Assembly (NCBI GenBank): GCA_933228675.1
Contig: OW121741.1
Span: 121,048,418 to 121,112,417 of the forward strand
From: Stomorhina lunata
Lineage: Eukaryota; Arthropoda; Insecta; Diptera; Rhiniidae
Length of the DNA: 64,000 nucleotides
Reading direction: 5' to 3'
Part shown: one piece after another, positions 34,571 through 46,140 of the stretch
How the letters are laid out: each line of letters starts with the position of its first letter
Numbering within the stretch: position 1 is the stretch's first letter
Notes under the pieces: generated by a model
What the model saw: only the letters and a program-made list of their open reading frames with translations
Database searches by the model: none
What the model was told of the DNA's origin: nothing
Program-made: the position numbers and the translations under genes

Positions 34571-36180
34571 TGAAATTCTTTTACTATCAGGGGACTTTTG
34601 AAGAATAGGTTACATTGTAGTAAACCGTATATGCTTTGTATTATTAAGATTATCCAAAAAGCATGATAAACAAATGTTTCTGAAATTTCTTCGATTGATA
34701 ACATATGCAACAGCGTTTTTTTTTAATGTATTTTAGTCGGTTTCTAATATAAAAATCACGGCATTTAGGTATTTTTCTTTATAGCCTTGCATACCAAAAA
34801 ATTTGGTTTAAAATGTTAAAAATCAGCTATAAAAATTTTAGCGTCATTGAACTTGTTCTTCTCCAAGTTCGAGCAAAACAAGTAATAGAAGAATACACAA
34901 CCAATTAAATGTAGTGATGTTCGATCAAACTCATTAAATTGATGATTATCTTTATTATTTGACAACTCGACAATGATCGAGGGTGCTGATGACGTCCTGT
35001 GGCGGGACAGAAATTTTAATCCACTGATCAATTTTTCTCCAAATTATTACTTAAAAAATTTTCAAATTAATAATTTGAAAATTATAAATGAACTCAAGTC
35101 TAAATAAAATAAACCTATTTGTTTTCTCAAATAAAAAATTAGTTATTTTTGAAGCACTTAAATTCTTTTTACAAACATTATAGTTTGATTTTGGTGTCTC
35201 CAACTTATTCCGATTCACTTAATTTATTTGTAAAATTTTTTTTTAGCAAATTATTCAAGAGAAATACAAATATCTTTTTTTTATTTTTCTTTTATAAACC
35301 TCAGGAGATTTATTTTAAAGGTCACATTAAGTTACACATCAGTTTTTTATACTTTTTTAAATTTATTCCTTTAAAATATTTTCTTTTAACTTCTTTAGGG
35401 ACTTAAATGCCATCATATATTTTTGCACTAAAAAAATTTTTGTTTAAAACAAATGCCTTCTTTCTGCTTATGATCTCCTCAAAACTTTCAACACATTTTT
35501 TAGCAGCTGATATTAAGTTTAACACTTAAATATTATATATATATTTTTTTTTTGAATTTATTACATTTACATTTTCTTCACGTTTCATTAATCAAATTTG
35601 CAATCAAGAGGATTTCTTTTACTTTTCTGGTTGTTTTAGTTTTATTTGTTTTAATAAAATGTCATGAAACCCATGGGAAATTTATTATAAAACAACTGAA
35701 TTAATATTACTCATACGCCAATGAACAAATATAGAAATATCGAATATTACTCATACGTCGGCACTTGAAATAAGCGAAAATTTGTTTAATTTAAAAGTTT
35801 TTTCTTCCAAAATTCATTTGTGTTTTTTATAAACTTTTTTTTTTATTTTAATTGAAACACTTTAAAATCAGATTTTTTATTTATTTGGTTAAAATTTTTT
35901 TTTTAATTTTTGTTGGTTTCAAAATATTTTTATCACATACTTATTGTTTTCTCAAATTTTTCTTTAAAGATTTATTCTTAGAAACAAATTCCTTTTTCAC
36001 ACTTTAAATTCCTTTTTAAATTATATTCATTTTTTATTGACTTTTTTTTATTGGTATAAGTAATCCTGTTTGGTATCCGTTTTGAGAACTCAACTGCTGA
36101 ACCGCCCGCTGGTAACTGTTTCAAACATCTGTTTGATTTAAGTATAAGTCTTGTCAATTTTATCATTCGCAGCATCACAA
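34571..36180. other. Spacer, no gene supported
   Basis: AT-rich with poly-T runs. A 15-base direct repeat AATATTACTCATACG occurs at 35703 and 35743. Open frames at 34816-35031 and 35978-36196 (minus) and 35149-35406 (plus) are not recognisable. The section 36070-36260 is less AT-rich than its surroundings. Confidence 0.55.
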
Positions 36181-36189
36181 ATTTACGCT

Positions 36190-36252
36190 GCAACATGTTG
36201 CCAAGAACTAGGCAACATGTTGCTTTATGTTTCTAAGAAAACAACATGTTGC
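36190..36252. promoter_or_regulatory. Triple palindrome cluster GCAACATGTTGC
   Basis: The 12-base palindrome GCAACATGTTGC occurs exactly at 36190-36201 and 36212-36223, and as ACAACATGTTGC at 36241-36252. The first two are themselves in dyad symmetry (TTGCC, 8 bases, GGCAA). The cluster is in a locally less AT-rich island, which suggests a bound site. No factor is assigned. Confidence 0.5.
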
Positions 36253-37080
36253 TCGGCTAAAATAAAGCATGAGCACAAGTTGGCGCGTAAAATTTTGGAA
36301 AAGAAAAACTAAAGTGGAAAACAAAAAGGAAAATAAAAAAGAAATTTAAAACAAAATTTAAAAACAAACGTCTAAAGGAAAACAAAAGCTAAAAACATCA
36401 TTATCGTCATCATCATCACCACCACCGTCATCATTCATAATCATGAATTTTTTTTTGTTTATTTTATTTAAAGGATTCTTTACAAACACAAACAGACACA
36501 TTTGAGCCAAAAAGATAACTGGGAAAAGGAAACAATCTAAAACCAAAAAAAAAAAAAACAAATCAAGACAATGAATTTTTCTGCAAAAAACGTTTCAAAG
36601 GCAGCAGCAACAAATGAATGATACTAGTATTTTTTCCTTTAGTTTTTTAACAATAAAACAAAATTAAAGATAAATACAGTTTCAGACTTCGAATGGATTC
36701 TGAACATTGAAAATTTCATAGAAAAATTTAAAACAAATGCAATTTGCTAGATCTCATTTATTTTATTGGTAAATAATAAATACTTTCAATTAAAATCATT
36801 ATTATTTTCTTGTTCTTTATCAGTAAAAGCTTTTTTTAATTGATTTGTAATTTAGCTGAGTTTGAATGGAATGAGGGTAGACAGTCTCATTGTTTTCAGA
36901 TAATTTTGAAAAATAATGGATGAATTAGACTGATGGATTACAAAAAGTTTTATTAAGAAAAATAAAACTTAACTTAAATAAGTTCGATGACTTTGAAAAT
37001 TTAAGTTGAGTAAAATGTCTTTGGTTGAAGAAGAGAAATTCGGTATTTTCATTCTATAAATCAATGGGTCCATTGTAATA
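36253..37080. other. Spacer with A-rich and ATC microsatellite
   Basis: Contains an imperfect CATCATTATCGTCATCATCA run near 36396-36445. Otherwise AT-rich, no gene seen. Confidence 0.55.
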
Positions 37081-38033
37081 ATTTTTTAATTTCAAAAAAC
37101 TTCCTATAACATTTTTTTTAAATGACAAAATTTTCTATAAAAACATTTTTGATATCAAACATTTTCTACAATTTTTTTTAGGTCGAAAAATTTTTAATAA
37201 AAATTGTTTTGTATCGAAATATTTTCTTTACAAAATTTTTCCACATAAAAAATTTCTATGAATAATAATTATTCAATTATATTATTCAATTATATCAATT
37301 ATTGATGATTATAAACTTTTTTTTATATCGAAAAATTTTCTACAAAAATTTTTTAGTTCAAAAAAGTTCCTATAAAAATTTCTTTATATCAAAAAATTTT
37401 ATACAGAATTTTTTTATAAAACAATTTTTATATAAGCAAATATTCTACATACATATTTTTATATAGAAAAATATTCTTCAGAAATATTTTTACATAAAAA
37501 ATTTTCTATAGAATTTTTTTTTTCAAAAACATTGTCTACAGAAAAAAATTCTATATAATTTTTTTTAATTCAAAAATTTTTTTAGAAAAATATGAAAAAT
37601 ATTTCTGAGCAATATCAAAACAATTTTTACATCCACATTTTTAATAGAAAAATTTTCTTTAGAAAAGTTTTCTAAAAAGGATTTCATTGAAAATATTTGT
37701 ATATCAAAAAATTTTCTATAGAAAACAATTTCTATAGAAAAATAATTTTAATTTTATATACAAAAAACGTTAATATCAAAAATTTTAATATCGAAAAGTT
37801 TTCTATAGAAAAATTTCTACATTTCTATAAAAACATTTTTATATCAAAAATTTTCTTTAGAAAAACTTTTATATCGGAAATTTATCTACAGAACAATTTT
37901 TATATCGAAGGAATAACTATAGAAAAATTTAGCTTGAGAAAATTTTTGTATCAAAAATTTTCTCAAGCAAAATTTTTCCACAAAAATTTTCTATCAAAAA
38001 TTTTATGTGGAAAAATTTTCTATAGGAAAATTT
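37081..38033. repeat. Degenerate CTATAG-core array
   Basis: Units resembling TTTTCTATAGAAAA with linker TTTTTATATCGAAAA, strongly diverged at the left and better preserved towards the right. The 209-codon open frame from 37697 is this repeat read through into the TA microsatellite (Ile-Tyr runs) and is not a gene. Confidence 0.8.
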
Positions 38034-38290
<257 letters not shown>

Positions 38291-39645
38291 AAAAATAAAA
38301 TTTTTATATCGAAAAATTTTCTATAGAAAAATGTGTATCTCAAAAAATTTTCTGTAGAAAAATTTTTATACCGAAAAATTTTCTATAGAAAAATTTTTAT
38401 ACCGAAAAATTTTCTATAGAAAAATTTTTATACCGAAAAATTTTCTATAGAAAAATTTTTATACCGAAAAATTTTCTATAGAAAAATTTTTATACCGAAA
38501 AATTTTCTATAGAAAAATTTTTATACCGAAAAATTTTCTATAGAAAAATTTTTATACCGAAAAATTTTCTATAAAAAAATTTTTATACCGAAAAATTTTC
38601 TATAGAAAAATTTTTATACCGAAAAATTTTCTATAGAAAAATTTTTATACCGAAAAATTTTCTATAAAAAAATTTTTATACCGAAAAATTTTCTATAGAA
38701 AAATTTTTATACCGAAAAATTTTCTATAGAAAAATTTTTATACCGAAAAATTTTCTATAGAAAAATTTTTATACCGAAAAATTTTCTATAGAAAAATTTT
38801 TATACCGAAAAATTTTCTATAGAAAAATTTTTATACCGAAAAATTTTCTATAGAAAAATTTTTATACCGAAAAATTTTCTATAGAAAAATTTTTATACCG
38901 AAAAATTTTCTATAGAAAAATTTTTATACCGAAAAATTTTCTATAGAAAAATTTTTATACCGAAAAATTTTCTATAGAAAAATTTTTATACCGAAAAATT
39001 TTCTATAGAAAAATTTTTATACCGAAAAATTTTCTATAGAAAAATTTTTATACCGAAAAATTTTCTATAGAAAAATTTTTATACCGAAAAATTTTATATA
39101 GAAAAATTTTTATACCGAAAAATTTTCTATAGAAAAATTTTTATACTGAAAAATTTTCTATAGAAAAATTTTTATAGCGAAAAATTTTGTATAGGAAAAT
39201 TTTCCATAGAAAAATTTTTATACCAAAAAATTTTCTATAGAAAAATTTTTTACTGAAAAATTTTTTTATAGAAAAATTTTCTATAGAAAAATTTGTATGT
39301 CGAAAAATTTCCTATAGAAAGATTTTAATACCGAAAAATTTTCTATAGAAAAATTTTTATATAATATAATTTTTATATCGAATATATAATATTATTTTTA
39401 TATCGCAAAATTTTTTATATAAAAAATTTTTGTATTAAAAATTTTCTACATAAAATTTTGCGGAGAAAAATGGAAAAAGTGGCTATAGAAAAATTTTTAT
39501 AATAAACAATTTTTCTATAGAAATTTTCTATGTAAAAAGACAAATAGATTATATCGAAAAATTTTCTATAGAAAAATTTTATATCAAAAAATTTCAAATC
39601 GAAAATTTTCTATAGAAAAATATTTTTTTACCGAAAAATGTTTTA
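38291..39645. repeat. 31-bp array (TATACCGAAAA linker), highly homogeneous
   Basis: About 27 near-identical units from 38360 to 39180 (ACCG at 38401 and 38432), made of TTTTCTATAGAAAA plus TTTTTATACCGAAAA. The right side decays into mixed units. Confidence 0.95.
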
Positions 39646-39659
39646 TCTCTTTAGGAACA

Positions 39660-39757
39660 TCAAACATTTAATTTAAAACTGTAGTGTATTGCACTAAAAT
39701 CCCAATTTATTACAATTATTAATTATTGTAATAAATAGTTTTTGAATAAAACCAAAA
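39660..39757 (-). repeat. Dispersed module B, copy 2 (inverted)
   Basis: Reverse complement of 34060-34162. It carries the cleanest dyad of the family: 12-bp arms ATTTATTACAAT (39705-39716) and ATTGTAATAAAT (39725-39736) with an 8-base loop. A short array remnant follows to 39860. Confidence 0.82.
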
Positions 39758-39860
39758 AATTTTTTATAGAAAAAATTTTTATATCCAAAAATTTTCTATA
39801 GAAACATTTTTATATCAATAAATTTTCAATAGCAAAATGTCTATATCAAAAAATTTTGGA

Positions 39861-40970
39861 ATATGAGAGAATTTTTTATAACTGTTGATCTGTTCAGTGC
39901 TTTTTAAGTTAATGTTTAATTTAAGTTAAATTTTTTTTTATTTTTAAATTTGAAAAATTTTAGAACCTTCAGCTGTTGCTCCTCTTCATTTCATTTAACA
40001 TTATCACATTATCACTATCTAAACCTTTCATTGTTAGAATTCTTACTTTAATTTCCTTTTCCAAACAACTTTTAAATAAACTTTCACTTTTTTAATAGTA
40101 TTTTGATACAATAATCCCATTTGCCTTCACCTACTGTCAATGGGTCGTCATAATGTAACAAAAGAAAATTCTAACACCCAAATTATCAGCAAAAGGAAAA
40201 CAGCACCGGTAGTGTTTGGCGGTGGCAGCATCATCGCCATTATCATTATCATTATCATCATCATCTTCATTATTATAATGGTTTAATATCGAAATGACAT
40301 AAAACGAAAAGTTGGGTATTAATGCAAGGACATAGAGACAGAAGGACTTGAATTTTAGTTTTCAGGAATTAGTACTTTTGTTTTTGTAGTAACAAATACA
40401 AAAGCAAACTAAATAAAAATTTATGTGTAGATGAAATTTTCTTTATTTTTTCTGGCTGATTTTTCTTTTTTTATTATTTTTGTGAGGAGATATCAAATGG
40501 CATTAAGTTATGAGAAGCGTCATGGCACCAGAAGCTTAACACTGTCAATCCTAAACAGAAATGGAAAAGAGTATAAAAAAAGATAATAACAAAAGTAAAA
40601 AAACAAAAGAAAAAGAAATACATATTTTGTAGAGGGTAGTCAGAAAAAGATATTGCACCAAAGATGGTTTAACACGAGAGCATAAAAAGAATATTTATAT
40701 GACATGATATATGACATATAAAAAAAATTCTTATAAAATATAAAAATGATTTAAGTATTTATCAGAACCTGAACAGATGACGAATAGGATTTTTGTGTCA
40801 TTTTTATTTTATTTGATTCTTTTTATTATTGAAGTCTTGTTGTTCTTTCGGTTGTAAATGCAAAACCATGACAATCAATGTCTGGAATTTGGCTGATAAT
40901 AATGACGATTTAAATAATGGAAATGGTAGATTTTTAATAAATGAATAAATATCTATTAGTTATAATCGGA
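39861..40970. other. Spacer with ATC microsatellite
   Basis: Holds an imperfect (ATC)n/(ATT)n run at about 40225-40280. No coding sequence supported. Confidence 0.55.
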
Positions 40971-41047
40971 TTTATTAAAACAATACAAATGCGTTATTAG
41001 TATTAGACAATACATGGATTTGTGAATGTATGTATTCGTGAGTGTAT

Positions 41048-41647
41048 TTATACCCTTCACCACCACAGGTGGAAAGGGTATTATAAGTTTGTGCTAATGT
41101 ATGTAACGCATGGAAATATTTGTCTTAGACCCACCTTTTAGTATACCAATAGACTTTGAATCACTTTCTGAGTCGATTTAGCGATGTCCGTCCGTCTGTC
41201 TGGCCGGCTGGACCCCCATGTAAACCATGTAATCAAAGTATAGCTTGCAATTCTAAACATAATTTCATGAAATTTGGCATAGATCATTTTTTTGATATAC
41301 ATACAAACTCTTGTGTCAAAACACACTAAATGGGACAAAAATCACAAAAATGCTTGTAAATCTGAAGATAATTAGAATTCTGAGTTGATTTTTTGCATTA
41401 ATAATTTGTAAAAACTGTAATCAATTTGCCAAATTTCGAGATAATTGGTCCACATTTGGCCCTAGCTCTCATATAAGTCCAAATGACGGAAACAGCTTAA
41501 ATATATAAGTTTTGAGAAAATGTTTGTATGATGGCAAAATTTAGCAAATATTTGTCTTTATACAGGAAAAAGAACACCTTTGACCTTAGTGGTGAAGGGT
41601 ATCGTATGGTCGGGCTTGACCGACTATAGCACTTTTTTACTTGTTTT
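41048..41647 (+). mobile_element. Dispersed repeat of about 600 bp, plus orientation
   Basis: Begins ACCCTTCACCACCACAGG and ends GACTATAGCACTTTTTTACT followed by TGTTTT. It contains a CCGTCCGTCTGTCTGG run and two identifiable blocks, TCATATAAGTCCAAATGACG and CAGGAAAAAGAACACC, both found inverted in the neighbouring copy at 42151. The left flank (40975-41034) resembles the right flank (41657-41720), ending TTTGTGAATG...GTATGTATT. The open frame at 41138-41338 (minus) is inside the repeat. It resembles non-coding dispersed repeats common in fly genomes; no superfamily is assigned. Confidence 0.75.
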
Positions 41648-41720
41648 TAGTTAGTTTTAATAATATAAATGTGTTAATATTTTAAGACAAGGCATGTGTT
41701 TGTGAATGCGCGTATGTATT

Positions 41721-42150
41721 AGTTGATTTCCGTTAGTTACCATATACAGTGATTTTAATGTGAGTTCCATATTTAGTTATTTAATACTTATTAGTAGAAA
41801 TTGATAGAATTTTTTTGGACTTTGGTTATTATTATATATAATACAAATTATTTAATTATAATTTGAGCAAAAGCTCTTTAAATATTTGAAAACTACTGGT
41901 ACTTTTTGTCACGGACATTTTTGTAGCATAAATGATTTTACTATTGTCGTTGATGATTCTACTAAACGACTTAATGGCCATAATCATAAATATTTTTATA
42001 GATTTGGGAATTTTCATTTAATAGTTATTCACATAAAAAATAAAACGTGGCAAAATATGACAAAATATCGCCATACAAATATTTTAAGGATTTGGTTTAG
42101 ATAAAATAAACCAACAAAAAAATATATCAAATATAAAATAAAAAAAAAAA
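41721..42150. other. Spacer between inverted repeat copies
   Basis: AT-rich, ends in an A-run (42139-42152). The open frame 41886-42104 is not recognisable. Confidence 0.5.
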
Positions 42151-42860
42151 AACAAGTAAGAAAGTGCTATAGCCGGTCAAGCACGACCATACAATACCTT
42201 TCACCACTTAGGTCAAAGGTGTTCTTTTTCCTGTATAAAGACAAATATTTGCTAAATTTTTCCATCATACAAATATTTTCTCAAAACTTATATATTTAAC
42301 TTGTTTCCGTCATTTGGACTTATATGAGAGCTAGGGTGAAATGAAGACCGATTATCTCTAAATTTGGCAAATTGATTACAGTTGTTACAAAAATTATGTA
42401 TGCAAAAAATAAACTCAAAATTTTCAATATCTTTAGATTTACGAGCGTTTTAGTGATATTTTTGTCGCATTTAGTGCGTTTTTAAAGAAGAGATTTGGAC
42501 AGATTTCAACGAAATTTGGTACAGTGATTTAAATTTACATAAGCAGTATTTGGTTTAAATTTCATAAAACAATATTGATATTTGTTGCCAATATGTCAAT
42601 TCCGGGAAGTGGGACCTATGGGAGGTACCATAAATAATGCACCGGTCCCATTATCAAAAAAATGATCTGTACCAAATTTCATCAAATTATCTTTAGAATT
42701 GCGACCTGTAGTTTGATTACAAGGTTTACATGGGGGTCCAGCCAGCCACCCAGAGGGACGGACGGACGAACATCGCTAAATCGACTCAGAAAGTGATTCT
42801 AAGCCTATTGGTATACTAAAAGGTGGGTCTAAGACAAATATTTCTATGCGTTACATACAT
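42151..42860 (-). mobile_element. Dispersed repeat, inverted copy
   Basis: Starts AACAAGTAAGAAAGTGCTAT, the reverse complement of the right end of 41048-41647, and runs through the same blocks in reverse to the CGGACGGACGAACATCGC segment and AGTATACCAATAG-type sequence (inverse). It is about 100 bp longer internally, with a GGGAAGTGGGACCTATGGGA segment absent from the plus copy. Confidence 0.78.
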
Positions 42861-42861
42861 C

Positions 42862-43071
42862 AGGAAGTGGGACCTATGGGACGTACCATAAATAATGGAC
42901 CGATTTTGACAAATTTCAACAACCATGATCCCACTATCAAAAACATGATCTGTAACAAATTTCATCAAATTATCTTTAGAATTGCGACCTGTACTTTGAT
43001 TACATGGCTTACATGGGGGGTCCAGCCAGAAAGACGGACGGACGGATCGACTGACATCGCTAAATCGCTGT
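42862..43071 (-). repeat. Tandem partial copy of the inverted repeat
   Basis: AGGAAGTGGGACCTATGGGA through ATGATCTGTAACAAATTTCA to GACATCGCTAAATCG repeats 42603-42783 at about 85-90 percent by eye. The open frame at 42846-43160 lies across it and is not a gene. Confidence 0.8.
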
Positions 43072-45025
43072 ACGTTTTAGTACGAATTTTGAAATTTTTT
43101 CCAGTGATCACAGATTTTGCCCCAAATCGCTCTAACTCTTCTAGTTTCCAAGAAAATTAAAGTTTTATGTTTTCATATAAAATTTTTAAAAAAATTATGT
43201 TTTAGTACGAATTTTTAAATTTTTTTTTAGTGATCACAGATTTTGCCCCAAATGGCTCTATCTCTTCTAGTTCCCATAAAAATCAAAGTTTTATGTTTTC
43301 GTATAAAAATTTTCAAAAAATCAAGAAAATCAAAGTTTTATGTTTTCATATAAATATTTTCAAAAAATTTAGATTTAGTACGAATTTTGAACTTTTTTTA
43401 GTGATTACAAAATTTGCCCCAAATCGCTCTATCTCTTCTAGTTTCCAAGAAAATCAAAGTTTTATGAGTTCATACAAAAAATTAAAAAAAATTAAGTTTT
43501 TGTACGAATTTTGAAATTTTTTTTAGTGATCACAGATTTTGCCCCAAATCGCTCTATCTCTTTTAGTTTCCAAGAAATTATAATTTTATATTTTCGTATA
43601 AAAATTTTCAAAAAATTAAGTTTAAGTACGAATTTTGAATTTTTTTTTAGTGATCACAGAATTTGCCCTAAATGGCTTTATCTCTTCTAGTTTCCAAGAA
43701 AATCAAAGTTTTATGTGTTTTATATAAAAATTTTCAAAAAATTGAGTTTAAGTACGAATTTTGAATGTTTTTTTTAGTGATCACAGAATTTGCCCTAAAG
43801 TGCTTTATCTCTTCTAGTTTCAAAGAAAATCAAAGTTTTATGTGTTTTATATAAAAATTTTCAAAAAATTGAGTTTTAGTACGAATTTTGAAATTTGTTT
43901 TAGTGATCACAGATTTTGCCCCAAATCGCTCTATCTCTTCTAGTTTCCAAGAAAATCAAAGCTTTATGTTTTCATATAAAAATTTTCCAAAAATTAAGTT
44001 TTTGTACGAATTTTGAAATTTTTTTTAGTGATCACAGATTTTGCCCCAAATCGCTCTATCTCTTCTAGTTTCCAAGAAATTATAGTTTTATATTTTCGTA
44101 TAAAAATTTTCAAAAATTAAGTTTAAGTACGAATTTTGAATTTTTTTTTTTAGTGATCACAGAATTTGCCCTAAATGGCTTTATCTCTTCTAGTTTCAAA
44201 GAAAATCAAAGTTTTATGTGTTTTATATAAAAATTTTCAAAAAATTGAGGTTTAGTACGAATTTTGAAATTTGTTTTAGTGATCACAGATTTTGCCCCAA
44301 ATCGCTCTATCTCTTCTAGTTTCCAAGAAAATCAAAGTTTTATGTTTTCATATAAAAATTTTCAAAAAATTGAGTTCTAGTATGAATTTTGTAATGTTTT
44401 TAGTGATCACAGATTTTGTCCCAAATGGCTCTATCTCTTCTAGTTTCCAAGAAAATCAAAGCTTTATGTTTTCATATAAAAATTTTCAAAAAATTGAGTT
44501 TTAGTACAAATTTTGAAATTTTTTTTTTGTGGTCACAGATTTTGCCCCAAATGGCTCTACCTCTTCAAGTTTCCAAGAAAATCAAAGTTTTATGTTTTCA
44601 TATACAAATTTTCAAAAAAATTGGGTTTTAGTACGAATTTTGAAATTTTTTTTTGTGGTCACAGATTTTGCCCCAAATGGCTCTACCTCTTCTAGTTTTT
44701 AAGAAAATCAAAGTTTTATGTTTTCATATAAAAATTTTCAAAAAAATTGAGTTTTAGTACGAATTTTGAAATTTTTTTAGTGATCACAGATTTTGCCCCA
44801 AATCGCTTTATTTCTTCTAGTTTCCACGAAAATCAAAGTTTTATGTTTTCATATAAAAATTTAAGAAAAAATTGAGTTTTAATACGAATTTTGAAATTTT
44901 TTTAGTGATCACAGATTTTGCCCCAAATGGCTCTATCTCCTATAGTTTCCAAGAAAATCAAAGTTTTATATTTTCATATAATTTTTTTTTTAAATTGGGC
45001 TTGAGTACTAATTTTGAAATTTGTA
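43072..45025 (+). repeat. 126-bp satellite, about 15 units
   Basis: The landmark GTGATCACAGATTTTGCCCC recurs at about 43103, 43230, 43400, 43527, 43652, 43777, 43903, 44027, 44152, 44279, 44402, 44530, 44656, 44779 and 44906, a spacing of 123-128 bp except for one 170-bp unit carrying an internal 43-bp duplication. Each unit also has TCTCTTCTAGTTTCCAAGAA and AGTTTTAGTACGAATTTTGA. It starts exactly where the dispersed repeat ends. Open frames at 43230-43514 and 44292-44695 are satellite read-through. Confidence 0.95.
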
Positions 45026-46140
45026 CATGTATGCTAATCTGTGCCTAACACTGCCTTGGTATATGTCTTAAAAAGAAGAAATTCATTTTTTTGTTTTCAT
45101 TTTATATCACTTTAACTGCATTTAACAAAATTAAAATAAAACTAAACTATTTCATTTAATTCAAATTACTTAAAAATTCTTTCAACCAAATTAAATATCA
45201 AAAAAAAAAAAAATAAAAATATTTCGCTTATCTTAATTACACACTTCATTTTAATGAAGCCTTTGCCATGGGAAAATTCCTTGCGGTAGTAAATGTGTGT
45301 AAAAATAAACTTAGTTTTTTCCTGTGTAAAATTGAGGATTTCTAACGCTAATTCCTTTGCCAGAGCTTAAAAGAAACATGATGTTAACAAATAAACACTC
45401 GTACAACTCAACATAACATACAAGCGAATGAACGAAAGTGGAAATGAGAAAACAGTTAAACTAACTGTCAGTTCGTCTGGCGTTTGTTTGTAGACACACA
45501 AACAGACACACTCATACAGATGTAGCCATGAACCGGAAGGGAAAGAAGCTTAAATACAAAAATGTTTCACAAAATGCCATTAAATGCGCGATAATCGTTT
45601 TATTGTATGTGCGGAAATTACAGTAATTACGAGAGGTAACGCAGTAAACTTTACCAATGATTTTTTTTATTGTTGTTGTTTCTATTAAAGGAAAATTTTT
45701 GTTGTAATTATTGTTGTTGCTGTTGGAATTTTATTAACAAGAAAAACGTGCAACAGAAATCTTTGGCAAACTCTGGTTAAAGCAGTTAACAATGAAATTA
45801 TAAAAATTCAAAACCACTAAAACCGAAACGGAAGAAAAGATTGGAGTAGATAATTTCGTAAAGGAAAAGGTGTGGAAGTATAAGAAGGTACAGTGGACTA
45901 GGAATTTGTATTACTTTTATGAATATTTTCATTATTAGTTTAAGTCATGGAATAATTATTGTACATACTGTTATTAATGATATCCGTTGTTATTATGTTT
46001 GAAATTGATTAATTATTTCAGGAATTGCTCATAAATCAGATGAACGTTACACTTACTAATTTGTCGTTGTAAAACTTTTTGTCTAAATTTTCCTATGTAT
46101 AATTTTTTGAACATTTTTTGAATTAAAAGAATTTATTGAA
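45026..46140. other. Spacer with TTG repeats
   Basis: Non-repetitive section with TTGTTGTTG runs at 45670-45730 and a CAGTTAAACTAACTG dyad at about 45452. It is less AT-rich than most spacers (45400-45560). No coding sequence found. Confidence 0.5.

Noticed and set aside
34816..35031. Minus-strand open frame with more balanced composition
   Set aside because: No recognisable motif, no splice context, and the local sequence is near transposon fragments; not supported as a gene.
36358..36561. Minus-strand open frame with an Asp-rich tract
   Set aside because: The Asp tract is an imperfect ATC microsatellite and the rest is poly-A/T; no gene signal.
41138..41338. Minus-strand open frame with an SSRPDRRTD motif, echoed at 42846-43160
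   Set aside because: Both are read-through of the dispersed repeat's CCGTCCGTCTG segment in matching frames; no protein family is indicated.
43230..44695. Several plus-strand open frames with recurring SSSFQENQSFM-like peptides
   Set aside because: They recur because they are the 126-bp satellite read in frame (126 is divisible by 3); unit length varies by 1-3 bp and breaks the frame repeatedly.
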